Made by a program: the position numbers and the translations under genes | Shown here: positions 22,280 to 31,321 of the stretch, piece after piece | Position numbering within the stretch: the stretch's first letter is position 1 | Layout of the letters: every line of letters starts with the position of its first letter | Assembly: GCA_937920105.1 (NCBI GenBank) | Contig: CALETH010000097.1 | Coordinates: 1 to 34,115 of the forward strand | Reading direction: 5' to 3' | From: an uncultured Bacteroidota bacterium | GTDB taxonomy: Bacteria > Bacteroidota > Ignavibacteria > UBA10030 > UBA8401 | DNA length: 34,115 bases | The notes under the pieces: generated by a model | Told to the model about the DNA's origin: nothing | Seen by the model: only the letters and a program-made list of their open reading frames with translations | Databases searched by the model: none

Positions 22280-22293
22280 AAACTTTTGTAATC
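22263..22293. repeat. Palindrome overlapping the 3' end of nth
   Basis: GATTACAAAAGTTT and AAACTTTTGTAATC form a 14-bp perfect stem with a 3-base loop. It begins inside the nth coding sequence and covers its stop. It probably doubles as a transcript end, although only a weak T-run follows. Confidence 0.7.
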
Positions 22294-22348
22294 ATTATTG
22301 CATTTTTTGTAAATTTATGTATCTTTCAAAATATTTTTAGGAGTAATC

Positions 22349-23080
22349 ATGAAAAAAATCTTTTTTATATCAATTTTTATTTTTACACAAAATTTTCTTT
22401 TCTCTCAAAACGATGAATTTCAAGAAGAATCACCCCAAACAATGGCGATACAAAAATTTGGAGGTGCAGGGGGAGTTGTTCCAATGCTTGGGTTTTTCAA
22501 GAATGAAGAAATGAATACCATTTTAAAAAATTCTAACATACCAACACTTGGAACAGAGCCAATGTATTTACTTGGCGGTGTGGGATATGCGTACATAGGT
22601 TTTCTTCCTAACGTACGAATTGGTGGTTTTGGTATTGGTGGAAAAAAAACAAATCCCAATGTAGAATACAATATTTCTTACAGTGGTTTTTTAATGGATT
22701 ATGTGGTAACAGTTGTTCCTAAATTAGATATTGCTGCTGGCTTTACTTTTGGTGGTGGTGGAGTAAATATTACACTCAAAAAAAATACTGGCACAACTCG
22801 TCATTGGGATAATGTGTGGAATGATTATAAAAATGATATTCCAGCAACATATTATACAAAAAACTTAAATGGCTCATTTTTCACATTTAATCCAAATTTG
22901 AATATAGAATATGCAATATTGAAATGGTTACAAGTACGAGTTGGCGTTGGTTATCCGATGATGTTTTCTCCAACATGGAAATTGGATGGTAAGGATGAAA
23001 TTCTTGGAGTTCCGGAAAAATTAAAAGCAGATGGAGTTACTATGAGTGCTGGAGTGATATTTGGTATTTTTTCGTATTGA
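22349..23080 (+). CDS. Exported Gly-rich beta-strand protein, family not recognised
   Basis: This 243-residue protein has a signal peptide at about 1-19 (MKKIFFISIFIFTQNFLFS). The mature part alternates Gly-rich and aromatic strands (FGGAGGVVPMLGFF, YLLGGVGYAYIGFLPNVRIGGFGIGG, LDIAAGFTFGGGGVNITL, LQVRVGVGYPMMFSP). It ends ADGVTMSAGVIFGIFSY, with a terminal aromatic residue as in outer-membrane beta-barrels. A barrel or periplasmic beta protein is likely; the function is unknown. TTAGGAG lies before the ATG. Similar proteins in related lineages are annotated only as hypothetical. It is followed after 51 bases by the giant propeller protein gene, so they may be linked. Confidence 0.7.
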   Translation: MKKIFFISIFIFTQNFLFSQNDEFQEESPQTMAIQKFGGAGGVVPMLGFFKNEEMNTILKNSNIPTLGTEPMYLLGGVGYAYIGFLPNVRIGGFGIGGKKTNPNVEYNISYSGFLMDYVVTVVPKLDIAAGFTFGGGGVNITLKKNTGTTRHWDNVWNDYKNDIPATYYTKNLNGSFFTFNPNLNIEYAILKWLQVRVGVGYPMMFSPTWKLDGKDEILGVPEKLKADGVTMSAGVIFGIFSY

Positions 23081-23131
23081 CATTTATATTATACTATACT
23101 ATACTAAAATATTATATAACTTGGAGGATTT

Positions 23132-26100
23132 ATGTTTCAATATCGTTTTACCACAGTTTTTGTTTTTTTAGTAATGTTTTTTATAACCCAAAAAACATTC
23201 TCTCAATTTGCAACACAAAACCTAAGTTTACCACAAGTTCGTCAAGGCTCTGTGATGGTGGGGGATGTTGAAAATGATGGTGATTTAGATATTTTATTGA
23301 CTGGAACAAATGATGGTACTTCCGGTGTTAGCAAAATTTATCGTCAATCTGGTACATTCTCTGCTAGTGACACAGTTAATGCTAATTTAATAGGTGTCTA
23401 TCAAAGTTCTGTTGCGTGGGGAGATTATGATAATGATGGTGATTTAGATATTCTCCTTACAGGGACAACTAATGGAACTACTGCTGTTAGCAAAATCTAT
23501 CGTAATAATGGAAATAGTACATTTACTGATATTAATGCCGGATTAGTTGGTGTTTATTATAGTTCCGTTGCATGGGGAGATTATGATAATGATGGTGATT
23601 TGGACATTTTACTGACAGGTTATACGGGTACACTAAGAACAACAAAAATTTATCGTAATTCCGGAAGTGATACATTTATCGATATTAACATAGTGTTACC
23701 CAATGTGTATCAAAGTTCGGTTGCATTTGGAGATTATGATAATGATAGTGATTTAGATATTTTGCTTACTGGTAATTCTAACACTCAAACCGGTATTAGT
23801 AAAATTTATCGTAACACTAACGGAAATTTCTTTGCAAGTGATACAGTAAATGCAAATTTAGTTGGTGTCTACCAAAGTTCAACAGTATGGGGAGATTATG
23901 ATAATGATGGTGATTTAGATATTCTTCTTACAGGTACAACAAATGGTACCAATGCTGTAAGTAAAGTTTATCGTAATAATGGAAATAATACTTTTACTGA
24001 TATCAATGCTGCTATAACTGGAGTGTATCAAAGTTCAGTGGTATTTGCAGATTATGATATTGACGGTGATTTAGATATAATATTAACAGGAACTACCAAT
24101 GGTACTACTGGTCTTACTCAAATTTATCAAAATAATTCAAATGTATTTACTTATATTGGTAATAATGGTGGATTGAGCACTAATGTATATCAAAGTTCTC
24201 TGGCTTTAGGAAGAAGAAGCGGTTTCAACATAGATATTTTTCTTACAGGAAATAACGGAGGCAATTCATTTAGCCAATTATATACAACTACCTCTGCAGC
24301 AACTAATACTGCCCCATCTGCTCCAACAAATCTTTTTACAAGCAAAGAGAACGATACTACATTTGTTTTTCGTTGGAACCGAGCAACAGATGCTAACCAA
24401 ACTGGTACTGCTAATAAAGGGTTGACATATAATCTTTATATTGGTACTTCCATTGCTACAGGTAATAATCAAAGTCCAATGTCTAATATACTCAGCGGGT
24501 TTAGAAGAGTGGTTCAATTAGGCAATACAAATCATGATACAGCATGGACTTTAAAATTTCCATCAAATCAGGCCTATTATTGGGGTGTACAAGCCATTGA
24601 TAATTGTTTTGTTGGTGGTGGTTTTGGAGCAACCAGTATACCAATTATAACAGCACCTGTTAGTACTCCAGCAATAAATGTTATAACAACAAGTTTTACA
24701 GCAAACTGGAGTGGAACAGGTCAATACAAATTAGATGTTGCTGTTGATAGTTTGTTTACAAATTTTGTTTCTGGATATAATAATTTAGATGCTGGTAGTA
24801 ATATGGGTTGGAATATTACCTTGCTTCAACCAAATACTTATTATTATTATCGTGTGCGAACTTATGGAAGTAACTGGGTTTCTAATAATTCAGCAACACA
24901 AAAAGTACTAACTTTACCTTCAGCATCAACCACATTTTTTGTGGATAGTATTACAACAAATCAATTTAGAATTCGTTGGAATAAAAGTGGTAATGGAAAT
25001 GCAACATATCAAATTGATATTACTACAGATGGTTTTAACACTTTTATACCAGGGTATAATAATAAAGATGTTGGTAGTGATACTACGATTCTTGTTACAG
25101 GTTTGTCTCTTAATACGGAGTATAGTATTCGTGTTCGTACTGTTAATAATACTGGTACAAGTATTGATAGTCCAGTACAATCTGTAACAACATTACCATA
25201 TTTTTCTGATATTTCTGCAGGGCTTTCTGGAGTTTCTTATAGTTCAGTAACATGGGGAGATTATGATAATGATGGCGATTTAGATATTTTAATAACAGGT
25301 GATAATAGTGGGATAGAAATTACCAAACTTTACTGTAATAATGGAAACTCTACATTTTCTGAAGCTAATGGGTTGGGGCTAACAGGAGTGTATGCAGGTT
25401 CTGCAATATTTGGAGATTATAATAGTGATAGTTATTTAGATATACTTGTATCTGGTTTTACAAGTGGTCCAAATTTTAGTGCAATTTATCGTAATAATGG
25501 AGGCACTGCTTTTACAAACATTGCTCCTGGTTTACCAGCACTTTCTAACTCCTCATTTATTTTTGGAGATTATGATAATGATGGTGATTTAGATATTCTT
25601 GTAACAGGTGATAATATTGCTCAAATTTATCGTAATGATGGAAACAATATTTTTACTAATATTAATGTAGGAATGATTGGTATTTCTAATAGTTCTTCTA
25701 TTTTTGGAGATTATGATAATGATAGTGATTTGGATATTCTCTTAACAGGATTTGATGGTAATTCTCGAATTTCTAAACTTTATCGTAATGATGGAAATGA
25801 AGTTTTTACAGATATAAATGCTGGATTGATTGGTATTGAAAATGGTTCAGTTGTATTTGGAGATTATGATAATGATGGTGATTTGGATATTCTCTTAACA
25901 GGGTATGATGGTTCTAGTAAAATTTCTAAAATTTATAAAAATACTAATGGTATATTTGACACACTCAATGTAAGTTTGCCAGGTGTAAATTATAGTTCTG
26001 CAACATGGGGAGATTATGATAATGATGGTAATTTAGATTTTATCATTACAGGAATTCCAAATAACTCTGGAATTTCCATTAGTAAAATTTACCGTAACAG

Positions 26101-27202
26101 TGGGAATGATACATTTACTGAGATTGATGCAGGTTTGCAAGGGGTAAGTGATGGTTCAGTTGTATTTGGAGATTATGATAATGATGGTGATTTGGATATT
26201 TTATTAGCAGGTAATTCTGGTGCTGGTAGTATTTCTAAAATTTATCGTAATAATTTAAATAATGCCAATACATTACCCACCCCACCAACAAGTCTTGTTG
26301 CTACAGTAATTAGTGATACCACATTAAATTTTCGTTGGAACCGTGCCACCGACACCAACCAACCCGGTGCAGCAAACCGTGGTTTAACCTATAATCTTGT
26401 AGTTGGCACCACTCCAAACGGAATAAATAACCAAAGTCCAATGTCTAATGTTACCAATGGTTATCGTAGAATAGTACAAATTGGTAACGCAAACCATGAT
26501 ACCACATGGACCTTAAAACTCACTACAGGTCAAACATACTATTGGGGCGTACAAGCCATTGATAACAATTTTGCTGGAGGAGCATTTGCATGGGATAATA
26601 CAGGAATATTTCTTCCCGTATCATTAACAAATTTTACCGCAACATCAAAAAATGGTACTGTAATGTTAAATTGGTCAACATCCACAGAGCAGAATAATTA
26701 TGGATTTGAAATTGAACGTAAAACCTCCCCTGTTTCCCCTCCTTATGAAGGAGGGGACGCAAGGGGTGGTTGGAAAAAGGTAGGATTTGTAGCCGGAAAT
26801 GGAAATAGCAACGAACAACAAAATTATACATTTGTCGATAAAAATATTATTGGTGGAAAAAATATTTATCGATTAAAACAAATAGATAATGATGGAAAAG
26901 TAAGTCACAGTAAAGAAGTAGAAATAAATTTTCTACCAACAATAGTACAAATAAACCAAAATTTTCCCAATCCATTTAATCCAAGTACAACCATTAATTA
27001 TCAACTCCCAACAAATGGATTTGTAACACTCAAAGTGTATAATATTCTTGGAGAAGAAGTAGCCACATTGGTAAATGAAGAAAAAGAAGCAGGAATGTAT
27101 CAAGTAAAATTTGACGGAAGTAAACTTTCGAGCGGAATGTATTTTTACAAGTTAACAGCAGGAAAAATTACGGAAATCAAAAAGATGATATTGTTGAAGT
27201 AG
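23132..27202 (+). CDS. Giant secreted double beta-propeller (FG-GAP/VCBS) protein with FnIII domains and T9SS tail
   Basis: This 1356-residue secreted protein has a signal peptide at about 1-24. Propeller 1 (about 40-385) has seven repeats. Six carry the calcium motif D-x-D-x-D-G-x-x-D (GDYDNDGDLDILLTG) and the seventh is degenerate (GRRSGFNIDIFLTG). Three fibronectin type III-like domains follow at about 392-690. Propeller 2 (about 690-1045) has seven more repeats. A fourth FnIII-like domain (~1048-1155) is a near copy of the first (FRWNRATD..Q.G.AN.GLTYNL). A short beta domain (SLTNFTATSKNGTVMLNW) contains a palindromic insert at ~1198-1214. The Por secretion tail begins NFPNPFNPSTTINYQLP (~1276) and ends KKMILLK. 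GGAGG lies 6 bases before the ATG. It is probably a surface-anchored or released adhesion or binding protein; the ligand is unknown. Confidence 0.92.
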   Translation: MFQYRFTTVFVFLVMFFITQKTFSQFATQNLSLPQVRQGSVMVGDVENDGDLDILLTGTNDGTSGVSKIYRQSGTFSASDTVNANLIGVYQSSVAWGDYDNDGDLDILLTGTTNGTTAVSKIYRNNGNSTFTDINAGLVGVYYSSVAWGDYDNDGDLDILLTGYTGTLRTTKIYRNSGSDTFIDINIVLPNVYQSSVAFGDYDNDSDLDILLTGNSNTQTGISKIYRNTNGNFFASDTVNANLVGVYQSSTVWGDYDNDGDLDILLTGTTNGTNAVSKVYRNNGNNTFTDINAAITGVYQSSVVFADYDIDGDLDIILTGTTNGTTGLTQIYQNNSNVFTYIGNNGGLSTNVYQSSLALGRRSGFNIDIFLTGNNGGNSFSQLYTTTSAATNTAPSAPTNLFTSKENDTTFVFRWNRATDANQTGTANKGLTYNLYIGTSIATGNNQSPMSNILSGFRRVVQLGNTNHDTAWTLKFPSNQAYYWGVQAIDNCFVGGGFGATSIPIITAPVSTPAINVITTSFTANWSGTGQYKLDVAVDSLFTNFVSGYNNLDAGSNMGWNITLLQPNTYYYYRVRTYGSNWVSNNSATQKVLTLPSASTTFFVDSITTNQFRIRWNKSGNGNATYQIDITTDGFNTFIPGYNNKDVGSDTTILVTGLSLNTEYSIRVRTVNNTGTSIDSPVQSVTTLPYFSDISAGLSGVSYSSVTWGDYDNDGDLDILITGDNSGIEITKLYCNNGNSTFSEANGLGLTGVYAGSAIFGDYNSDSYLDILVSGFTSGPNFSAIYRNNGGTAFTNIAPGLPALSNSSFIFGDYDNDGDLDILVTGDNIAQIYRNDGNNIFTNINVGMIGISNSSSIFGDYDNDSDLDILLTGFDGNSRISKLYRNDGNEVFTDINAGLIGIENGSVVFGDYDNDGDLDILLTGYDGSSKISKIYKNTNGIFDTLNVSLPGVNYSSATWGDYDNDGNLDFIITGIPNNSGISISKIYRNSGNDTFTEIDAGLQGVSDGSVVFGDYDNDGDLDILLAGNSGAGSISKIYRNNLNNANTLPTPPTSLVATVISDTTLNFRWNRATDTNQPGAANRGLTYNLVVGTTPNGINNQSPMSNVTNGYRRIVQIGNANHDTTWTLKLTTGQTYYWGVQAIDNNFAGGAFAWDNTGIFLPVSLTNFTATSKNGTVMLNWSTSTEQNNYGFEIERKTSPVSPPYEGGDARGGWKKVGFVAGNGNSNEQQNYTFVDKNIIGGKNIYRLKQIDNDGKVSHSKEVEINFLPTIVQINQNFPNPFNPSTTINYQLPTNGFVTLKVYNILGEEVATLVNEEKEAGMYQVKFDGSKLSSGMYFYKLTAGKITEIKKMILLK
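26723..26772. repeat. In-frame palindromic element inside the propeller gene
   Basis: The inner hairpin at 26736-26756 pairs CCCCTCCTT with AAGGAGGGG around a 3-base loop. Outer arms ACCTCCCCT and AGGGGTGGT pair with one mismatch. It encodes SPVSPPYEGGDARGGW, unlike the surrounding sequence, and keeps the frame open. Confidence 0.75.
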
Positions 27203-27230
27203 TTTTAAGTAATCAGAAGTCAGAATTTAG

Positions 27231-27287
27231 TAGGGACGGACTTGTCCCGCTTATGCGGGTATGCAAATCTGTCCCTTTTATTTTTTT
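27231..27287. terminator. Hairpin repeat/terminator between convergent genes
   Basis: Outer arms AGGGAC and GTCCCT enclose a second stem, CCCGC-TTAT-GCGGG. TTTTATTTTTTT follows on the plus strand. It can end the propeller transcript and separates it from the convergent tyrosine phenol-lyase gene. Confidence 0.65.
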
Positions 27288-28674
27288 AACTCAATTTTTC
27301 AAAACGTGCTTGGAAGAACCGTAAATATTTTGGTTCGTACACCATTTGTAATCCTTTAATTTTTTCTCGTTGCTCGAAAACGGAAACAACGGATTCTACA
27401 GTAACATCACAATGTGCTTGTGTATAAACACGGCGTGGAAATGTGAGGCGTACAAGTTCCAATTTTGGATAGTGATGGTCTCCAGTTTCTTTGTTACGTC
27501 CGGCAGAAACAATACCACGTTCCATCGTCCGGATTCCGGAATCTAAATATAATTCTGCAGCAAGAGTTTGTGCGGGAAATTGTAACTGTTTTAGATGAGA
27601 AAGAAATTTTGTTGCATCGAGAAAAATTGCATGTCCACCAATTGGCTGCACAATTGGAATCCCAAAACTTTTTAATCGTTCACCAACATATTCTACTTGT
27701 CCAATTCGTGCTTTGATATGTTCTTCTTGAACAGCTTCTTCAATTCCGCGAGCCATTGCTTCCATATCACGACCAGCAAGTCCGCCGTACGTGTGAAGAC
27801 CTTCGTAAATCACCACCATGTTTCGTGCTTCTTCAAAAATATCATAATCATTCAATGCAAGAAATCCGCCAATGTTCACTAATAAGTCTTTTTTTCCACT
27901 CATTGTTGCAGCATCTGTATAAGAACACATTTCTTTTAAAATTTCTGCAATGGATTTTTGTTCATATCCTTTTTCTCGCAATTTAATAAAATGAGCATTT
28001 TCTATAGCACGGGTTGCATCTAAAATAATTTTAATATTGTGTTGTGATGCAAGATTTTTTACTTGTCGCAAATTTTCCATAGAAATCGGTTGTCCACCAG
28101 CCATATTTACCGTTGCAGCAAGTGTGATATAAGCAATTTTTTTTGCTCCATGTTTTTTTATCACATTTTCTAATTTTTGAATATCAACATTTCCTTTAAA
28201 TGGATGAAGATTTTGTGAATCATGGGCTTCATCAATAATAATATCAACAAATGTTCCGCCGGCTAATTCTTGATGCAATCGTGTAGTGGTGAAGTACATA
28301 TTTCCCGGAACAATATCTCCTTGTTTAATGAGAATTTGCGAAATGAGATTTTCTGCACCACGCCCTTGATGTGTTGGAACAAGATATTTATATCCATAAT
28401 ATTTTTGAATATTTTCTTCAAGGTGATAATAATTTTTGCTGCCCGCGTATGCTTCATCTCCCAACATCATACCTGCCCATTGATAATCACTCATAGCGTT
28501 TGTTCCGCTATCTGTTAATAAATCAATGTAGACATCTTCGGATTTGAGAAGGAAAGTATTATAACCTGCTTCAGTAATAGCGTTGAGTCGTTCTGCGGGA
28601 GTTGTCATTTTCAAGGGTTCCACCATTTTTATTTTGAATGGTTCTGCCCATGAACGTTTTTGAATTTTTTGCAT
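27286..28674 (-). CDS. tpl: Tyrosine phenol-lyase (beta-tyrosinase)
   Basis: This 462-residue PLP enzyme of the tryptophanase/TPL family splits L-tyrosine to phenol, pyruvate and ammonia. The PLP lysine is in TMSGKKD (about residue 262). GDEAYAGSKNYYHLE and THQGRGAENL hold the Tyr and Arg of the active site, and DATRAIENAHF the PLP-contacting Asp and Arg. Several markers favour TPL over tryptophanase. GIRTMERGIVSAGR has the Met and Arg pair (Met379/Arg381 in Citrobacter TPL), where tryptophanase has V-x-I. YLRFFQARF has the Phe found in TPL, where tryptophanase has His. The C-terminal PRRVYTQAH...VYEPK also tracks TPL. AAGGA precedes the ATG. It is downstream of the amylase gene on the same strand, after 66 bases. 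Confidence 0.9.
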   Translation of the reverse strand: MQKIQKRSWAEPFKIKMVEPLKMTTPAERLNAITEAGYNTFLLKSEDVYIDLLTDSGTNAMSDYQWAGMMLGDEAYAGSKNYYHLEENIQKYYGYKYLVPTHQGRGAENLISQILIKQGDIVPGNMYFTTTRLHQELAGGTFVDIIIDEAHDSQNLHPFKGNVDIQKLENVIKKHGAKKIAYITLAATVNMAGGQPISMENLRQVKNLASQHNIKIILDATRAIENAHFIKLREKGYEQKSIAEILKEMCSYTDAATMSGKKDLLVNIGGFLALNDYDIFEEARNMVVIYEGLHTYGGLAGRDMEAMARGIEEAVQEEHIKARIGQVEYVGERLKSFGIPIVQPIGGHAIFLDATKFLSHLKQLQFPAQTLAAELYLDSGIRTMERGIVSAGRNKETGDHHYPKLELVRLTFPRRVYTQAHCDVTVESVVSVFEQREKIKGLQMVYEPKYLRFFQARFEKLS

Positions 28675-28740
28675 AAAAATAATTCCTTAAATAAAAATTT
28701 ATAATGATGATGTATAATATATGAAAAATATTTTTGCTAT

Positions 28741-31089
28741 TTATTTCACAAGAAAAACTTTGCTAGCAAACGGTGGAAGAGTAATTTTTACAGAATTATT
28801 TTTTGTAGAAATATTTTCTTTTTCTAAAAGATTTTTTGCTTGTTGGATTTTGTAAAGATGAGGGAGTGATACTGTAATTGTTTGTGAAATTCCACTTTTA
28901 TTATGAGCAACTAAAATCCGCTCATCCATATCGGAACGGAGATAGGCGTAACATTGTTGATTTGCTAAGAGTGTTTGAAAATCTCCATATCGTAATGCAG
29001 AGTGATTCTTTCTGAGGGAGATAATTTTTTTTGTTTCTTCTAACATTGTTTTTTCTTTTTGCGAAAGTTGAGTTTCAAATCTCATTATTCTTCTGTTATC
29101 AGGGTCAGAAGAACCAGTGAGAGCAATTTCATTTCCATAATAAATAGTGGGAATTCCCGGAATTGTTAGTAAGTAATAGAGATATTGTAATGTTTTTTGA
29201 TAGGTTTGCGGGCTATCTATTTTTGGTGGATTTGTCCACGCAATTTCTCCGGCATCACCATTTGCATCGCTTTCTATAAGTGCAGGAAAACGTACTTTGT
29301 CATGGCTATCCATAATATTTCCCATCAAATTATTTACTCCGTACATAGAAAACGAATTTTTTAATTCATCATCTAAAAACTGAAATGACATGTTGGAATT
29401 AAGAAATGTTGAAATTGCAGCATCATATAAATTAAAATTAAATTGAGCAGAAAGTTGTCCGTTATTAACGTAAGAATGAATCAACTCATAACTTCCAAAG
29501 GTTTCTCCGATTTGATAAATTTTTTTGTGTTGTGGAATTTCAATTTCTGTTTTGATTTTTTTTGTGAGCGTTCTCCAAAAAATATTCGGAATGTGCTTTA
29601 CTGCATCATGTCGAAATCCATCTGCGTTAGTTTCTTTCAACCACCATACAGCATTGCTCGTCATTGTGTCCAACGCTTCTTGTGAACTTGTGTAATCAAA
29701 AGAAGGGAGATATGGTTCAAACCATGTGGTGAGTCGATGTTCGTCCCACATTCGCAAATTTTTTCTTCCATCGGGAAGTTCAAGTGTTCCAAACCAATTT
29801 TTGTGTTGTTGATAATATGGATGTTCTTCATGAACGTGGTGAGCAACAAAATCTAATAATATTTTAATATTGTGTTGATGTGCGGTGGTAATAAGTTTTT
29901 TGAGAAGTTCCATTGTTCCAAATTTTTCTTCTACTTGTGTTTGGTGTGTGGGCCAATATCCGTGATAACCAGCGTAATAGCGATGTGGCGGTGGATATTC
30001 AGGAAATGCGTTATTAGTATTTTCATTTACTGGGGAAATCCATAACACATTCACTCCTAAAGAATCAAAATATCCCTCAGTAATTTTTTGCAAAATACCT
30101 TTCCAATCCCCGCCATTATAATTTGCTGGTGGTAAAAGTTGTGGATGTGAAATTGGTTTAGTGTTTGTTGTATCTCCATCAAAAAATCTATCAGTAACAA
30201 GAGAATACATTATTGCATCGTGCCAAGAAAAATTTTCTTTGTGAAGAAAAATTGTTTGAATATTTGTTGAATGATTGTTTTGTGTAACAGCAATGCGAAG
30301 TGTAGAATATGAAAGGATAAATGATTTAGTAATAACAATATCTATTTGATTTTTTTTTATGCGAATACATTTTGTTGAAACTTTTTGATTATCAAACAAT
30401 GCGATAATATCAGAATGTTGTAAAGGTGCATTTTGTTTTTCTCGTTCGTATTCAAAAGAAAAAATAAGAGAATCTTTAAAATCTTTCTTACCCAAAATAT
30501 GAAGATAGGTCTTTTCCGGATGTGGTTGTTCAATAGTGAGAACGGAATTAAATCCACCTAATCCGTTAGGAACTTGTGATGGATTTTTCGGGTCAAGAAT
30601 TTCTTCACCATCGACAAAGAATTTGTATTCATATCTTCCGGGTTTTAAAAATAATTGTGTTGAATATGTTCCTGTATTTTCATCATCAAACATTGGCAAA
30701 TTTTCTCTATTCCAATTATTAAAATTTCCAAAGAGTTGAATTTTTTCTACCGGTTTTTGTGGTGTGTAAGTGAAAATATATTTTTTTTGTTGATGAATGA
30801 AAATGGGAATAGAGTATTCTTTTTCTTGATGTGAAAAATTAAGAAGAGTTAATCCATCACTTTCATGTTTTGGTGTGAGAATAATTATATTATTATATTT
30901 TTGATGAATAATATTAATATATTGATGCTCCGAAAATTTTACATCATAATCATAAGCAAAAAAAATATCACTGAGAAGAAGTGTATCCGTTTTTTCTGTA
31001 GTGAAATGAATTGGTTGGATGAGTTCATTAAGTATTTGTGAATACAGTGTGTTTGCAAGAAACAAAAAAGAGAAGAGAAATTTTTTCAT
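28741..31089 (-). CDS. Secreted GH13 alpha-amylase family enzyme with CBM48-like domain
   Basis: This 782-residue exported alpha-glucanase has a signal peptide at about 1-18 (MKKFLFSFLFLANTLYSQ). A beta-rich region of unknown type covers ~20-105. A glycogen-binding (CBM48/AMPK-like) domain at ~108-185 has IQLFGNFNNWNRENLPM and GRYEYKFFVDGEE. The catalytic barrel starts at AIMYSLVTDRFFDGD. The GH13 triad is complete: nucleophile Asp495 (DGFRHDAVKH), acid/base Glu529 (IGETFG), third carboxylate Asp597 (DSHDK). LLDFVAHHVH is conserved region I, with an expected N/H. A C-terminal beta domain ends the protein. No T9SS tail, so it is probably periplasmic or outer-membrane linked. It likely degrades starch, glycogen or maltodextrin; exact specificity is open. 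Confidence 0.92.
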   Translation of the reverse strand: MKKFLFSFLFLANTLYSQILNELIQPIHFTTEKTDTLLLSDIFFAYDYDVKFSEHQYINIIHQKYNNIIILTPKHESDGLTLLNFSHQEKEYSIPIFIHQQKKYIFTYTPQKPVEKIQLFGNFNNWNRENLPMFDDENTGTYSTQLFLKPGRYEYKFFVDGEEILDPKNPSQVPNGLGGFNSVLTIEQPHPEKTYLHILGKKDFKDSLIFSFEYEREKQNAPLQHSDIIALFDNQKVSTKCIRIKKNQIDIVITKSFILSYSTLRIAVTQNNHSTNIQTIFLHKENFSWHDAIMYSLVTDRFFDGDTTNTKPISHPQLLPPANYNGGDWKGILQKITEGYFDSLGVNVLWISPVNENTNNAFPEYPPPHRYYAGYHGYWPTHQTQVEEKFGTMELLKKLITTAHQHNIKILLDFVAHHVHEEHPYYQQHKNWFGTLELPDGRKNLRMWDEHRLTTWFEPYLPSFDYTSSQEALDTMTSNAVWWLKETNADGFRHDAVKHIPNIFWRTLTKKIKTEIEIPQHKKIYQIGETFGSYELIHSYVNNGQLSAQFNFNLYDAAISTFLNSNMSFQFLDDELKNSFSMYGVNNLMGNIMDSHDKVRFPALIESDANGDAGEIAWTNPPKIDSPQTYQKTLQYLYYLLTIPGIPTIYYGNEIALTGSSDPDNRRIMRFETQLSQKEKTMLEETKKIISLRKNHSALRYGDFQTLLANQQCYAYLRSDMDERILVAHNKSGISQTITVSLPHLYKIQQAKNLLEKENISTKNNSVKITLPPFASKVFLVK

Positions 31090-31321
31090 AAAATTTGAAT
31101 ATAAGATTGAAATAAAAAAGTTTTCATTTAAAAAATATAAAATTACTAATTATAAAATCATGGTACATCTTAAAATCCTCTAATCATGGTTAAAATTTTA
31201 CTCTATTATAATAAGAGATGTTTTATTGAATTAAAAGCACAACTTTTCAATGAAACTTTTCCTATCTTTCTAACGTCATAAATAACATATTTTTGTTTCA
31301 CTTATTTTGGAGATTTATTGT

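Noticed and set aside
23255..26220. Tandem DNA repeats in the propeller gene considered as a CRISPR or satellite array
   Set aside because: The periodicity (about 150 bases) follows protein blades, units vary at codon third positions, and the frame is open throughout.
27286..28674. Tryptophanase (tnaA) annotation
   Set aside because: Diagnostic positions (MERG, FFQARF, PRRVYT) follow tyrosine phenol-lyase rather than tryptophanase.
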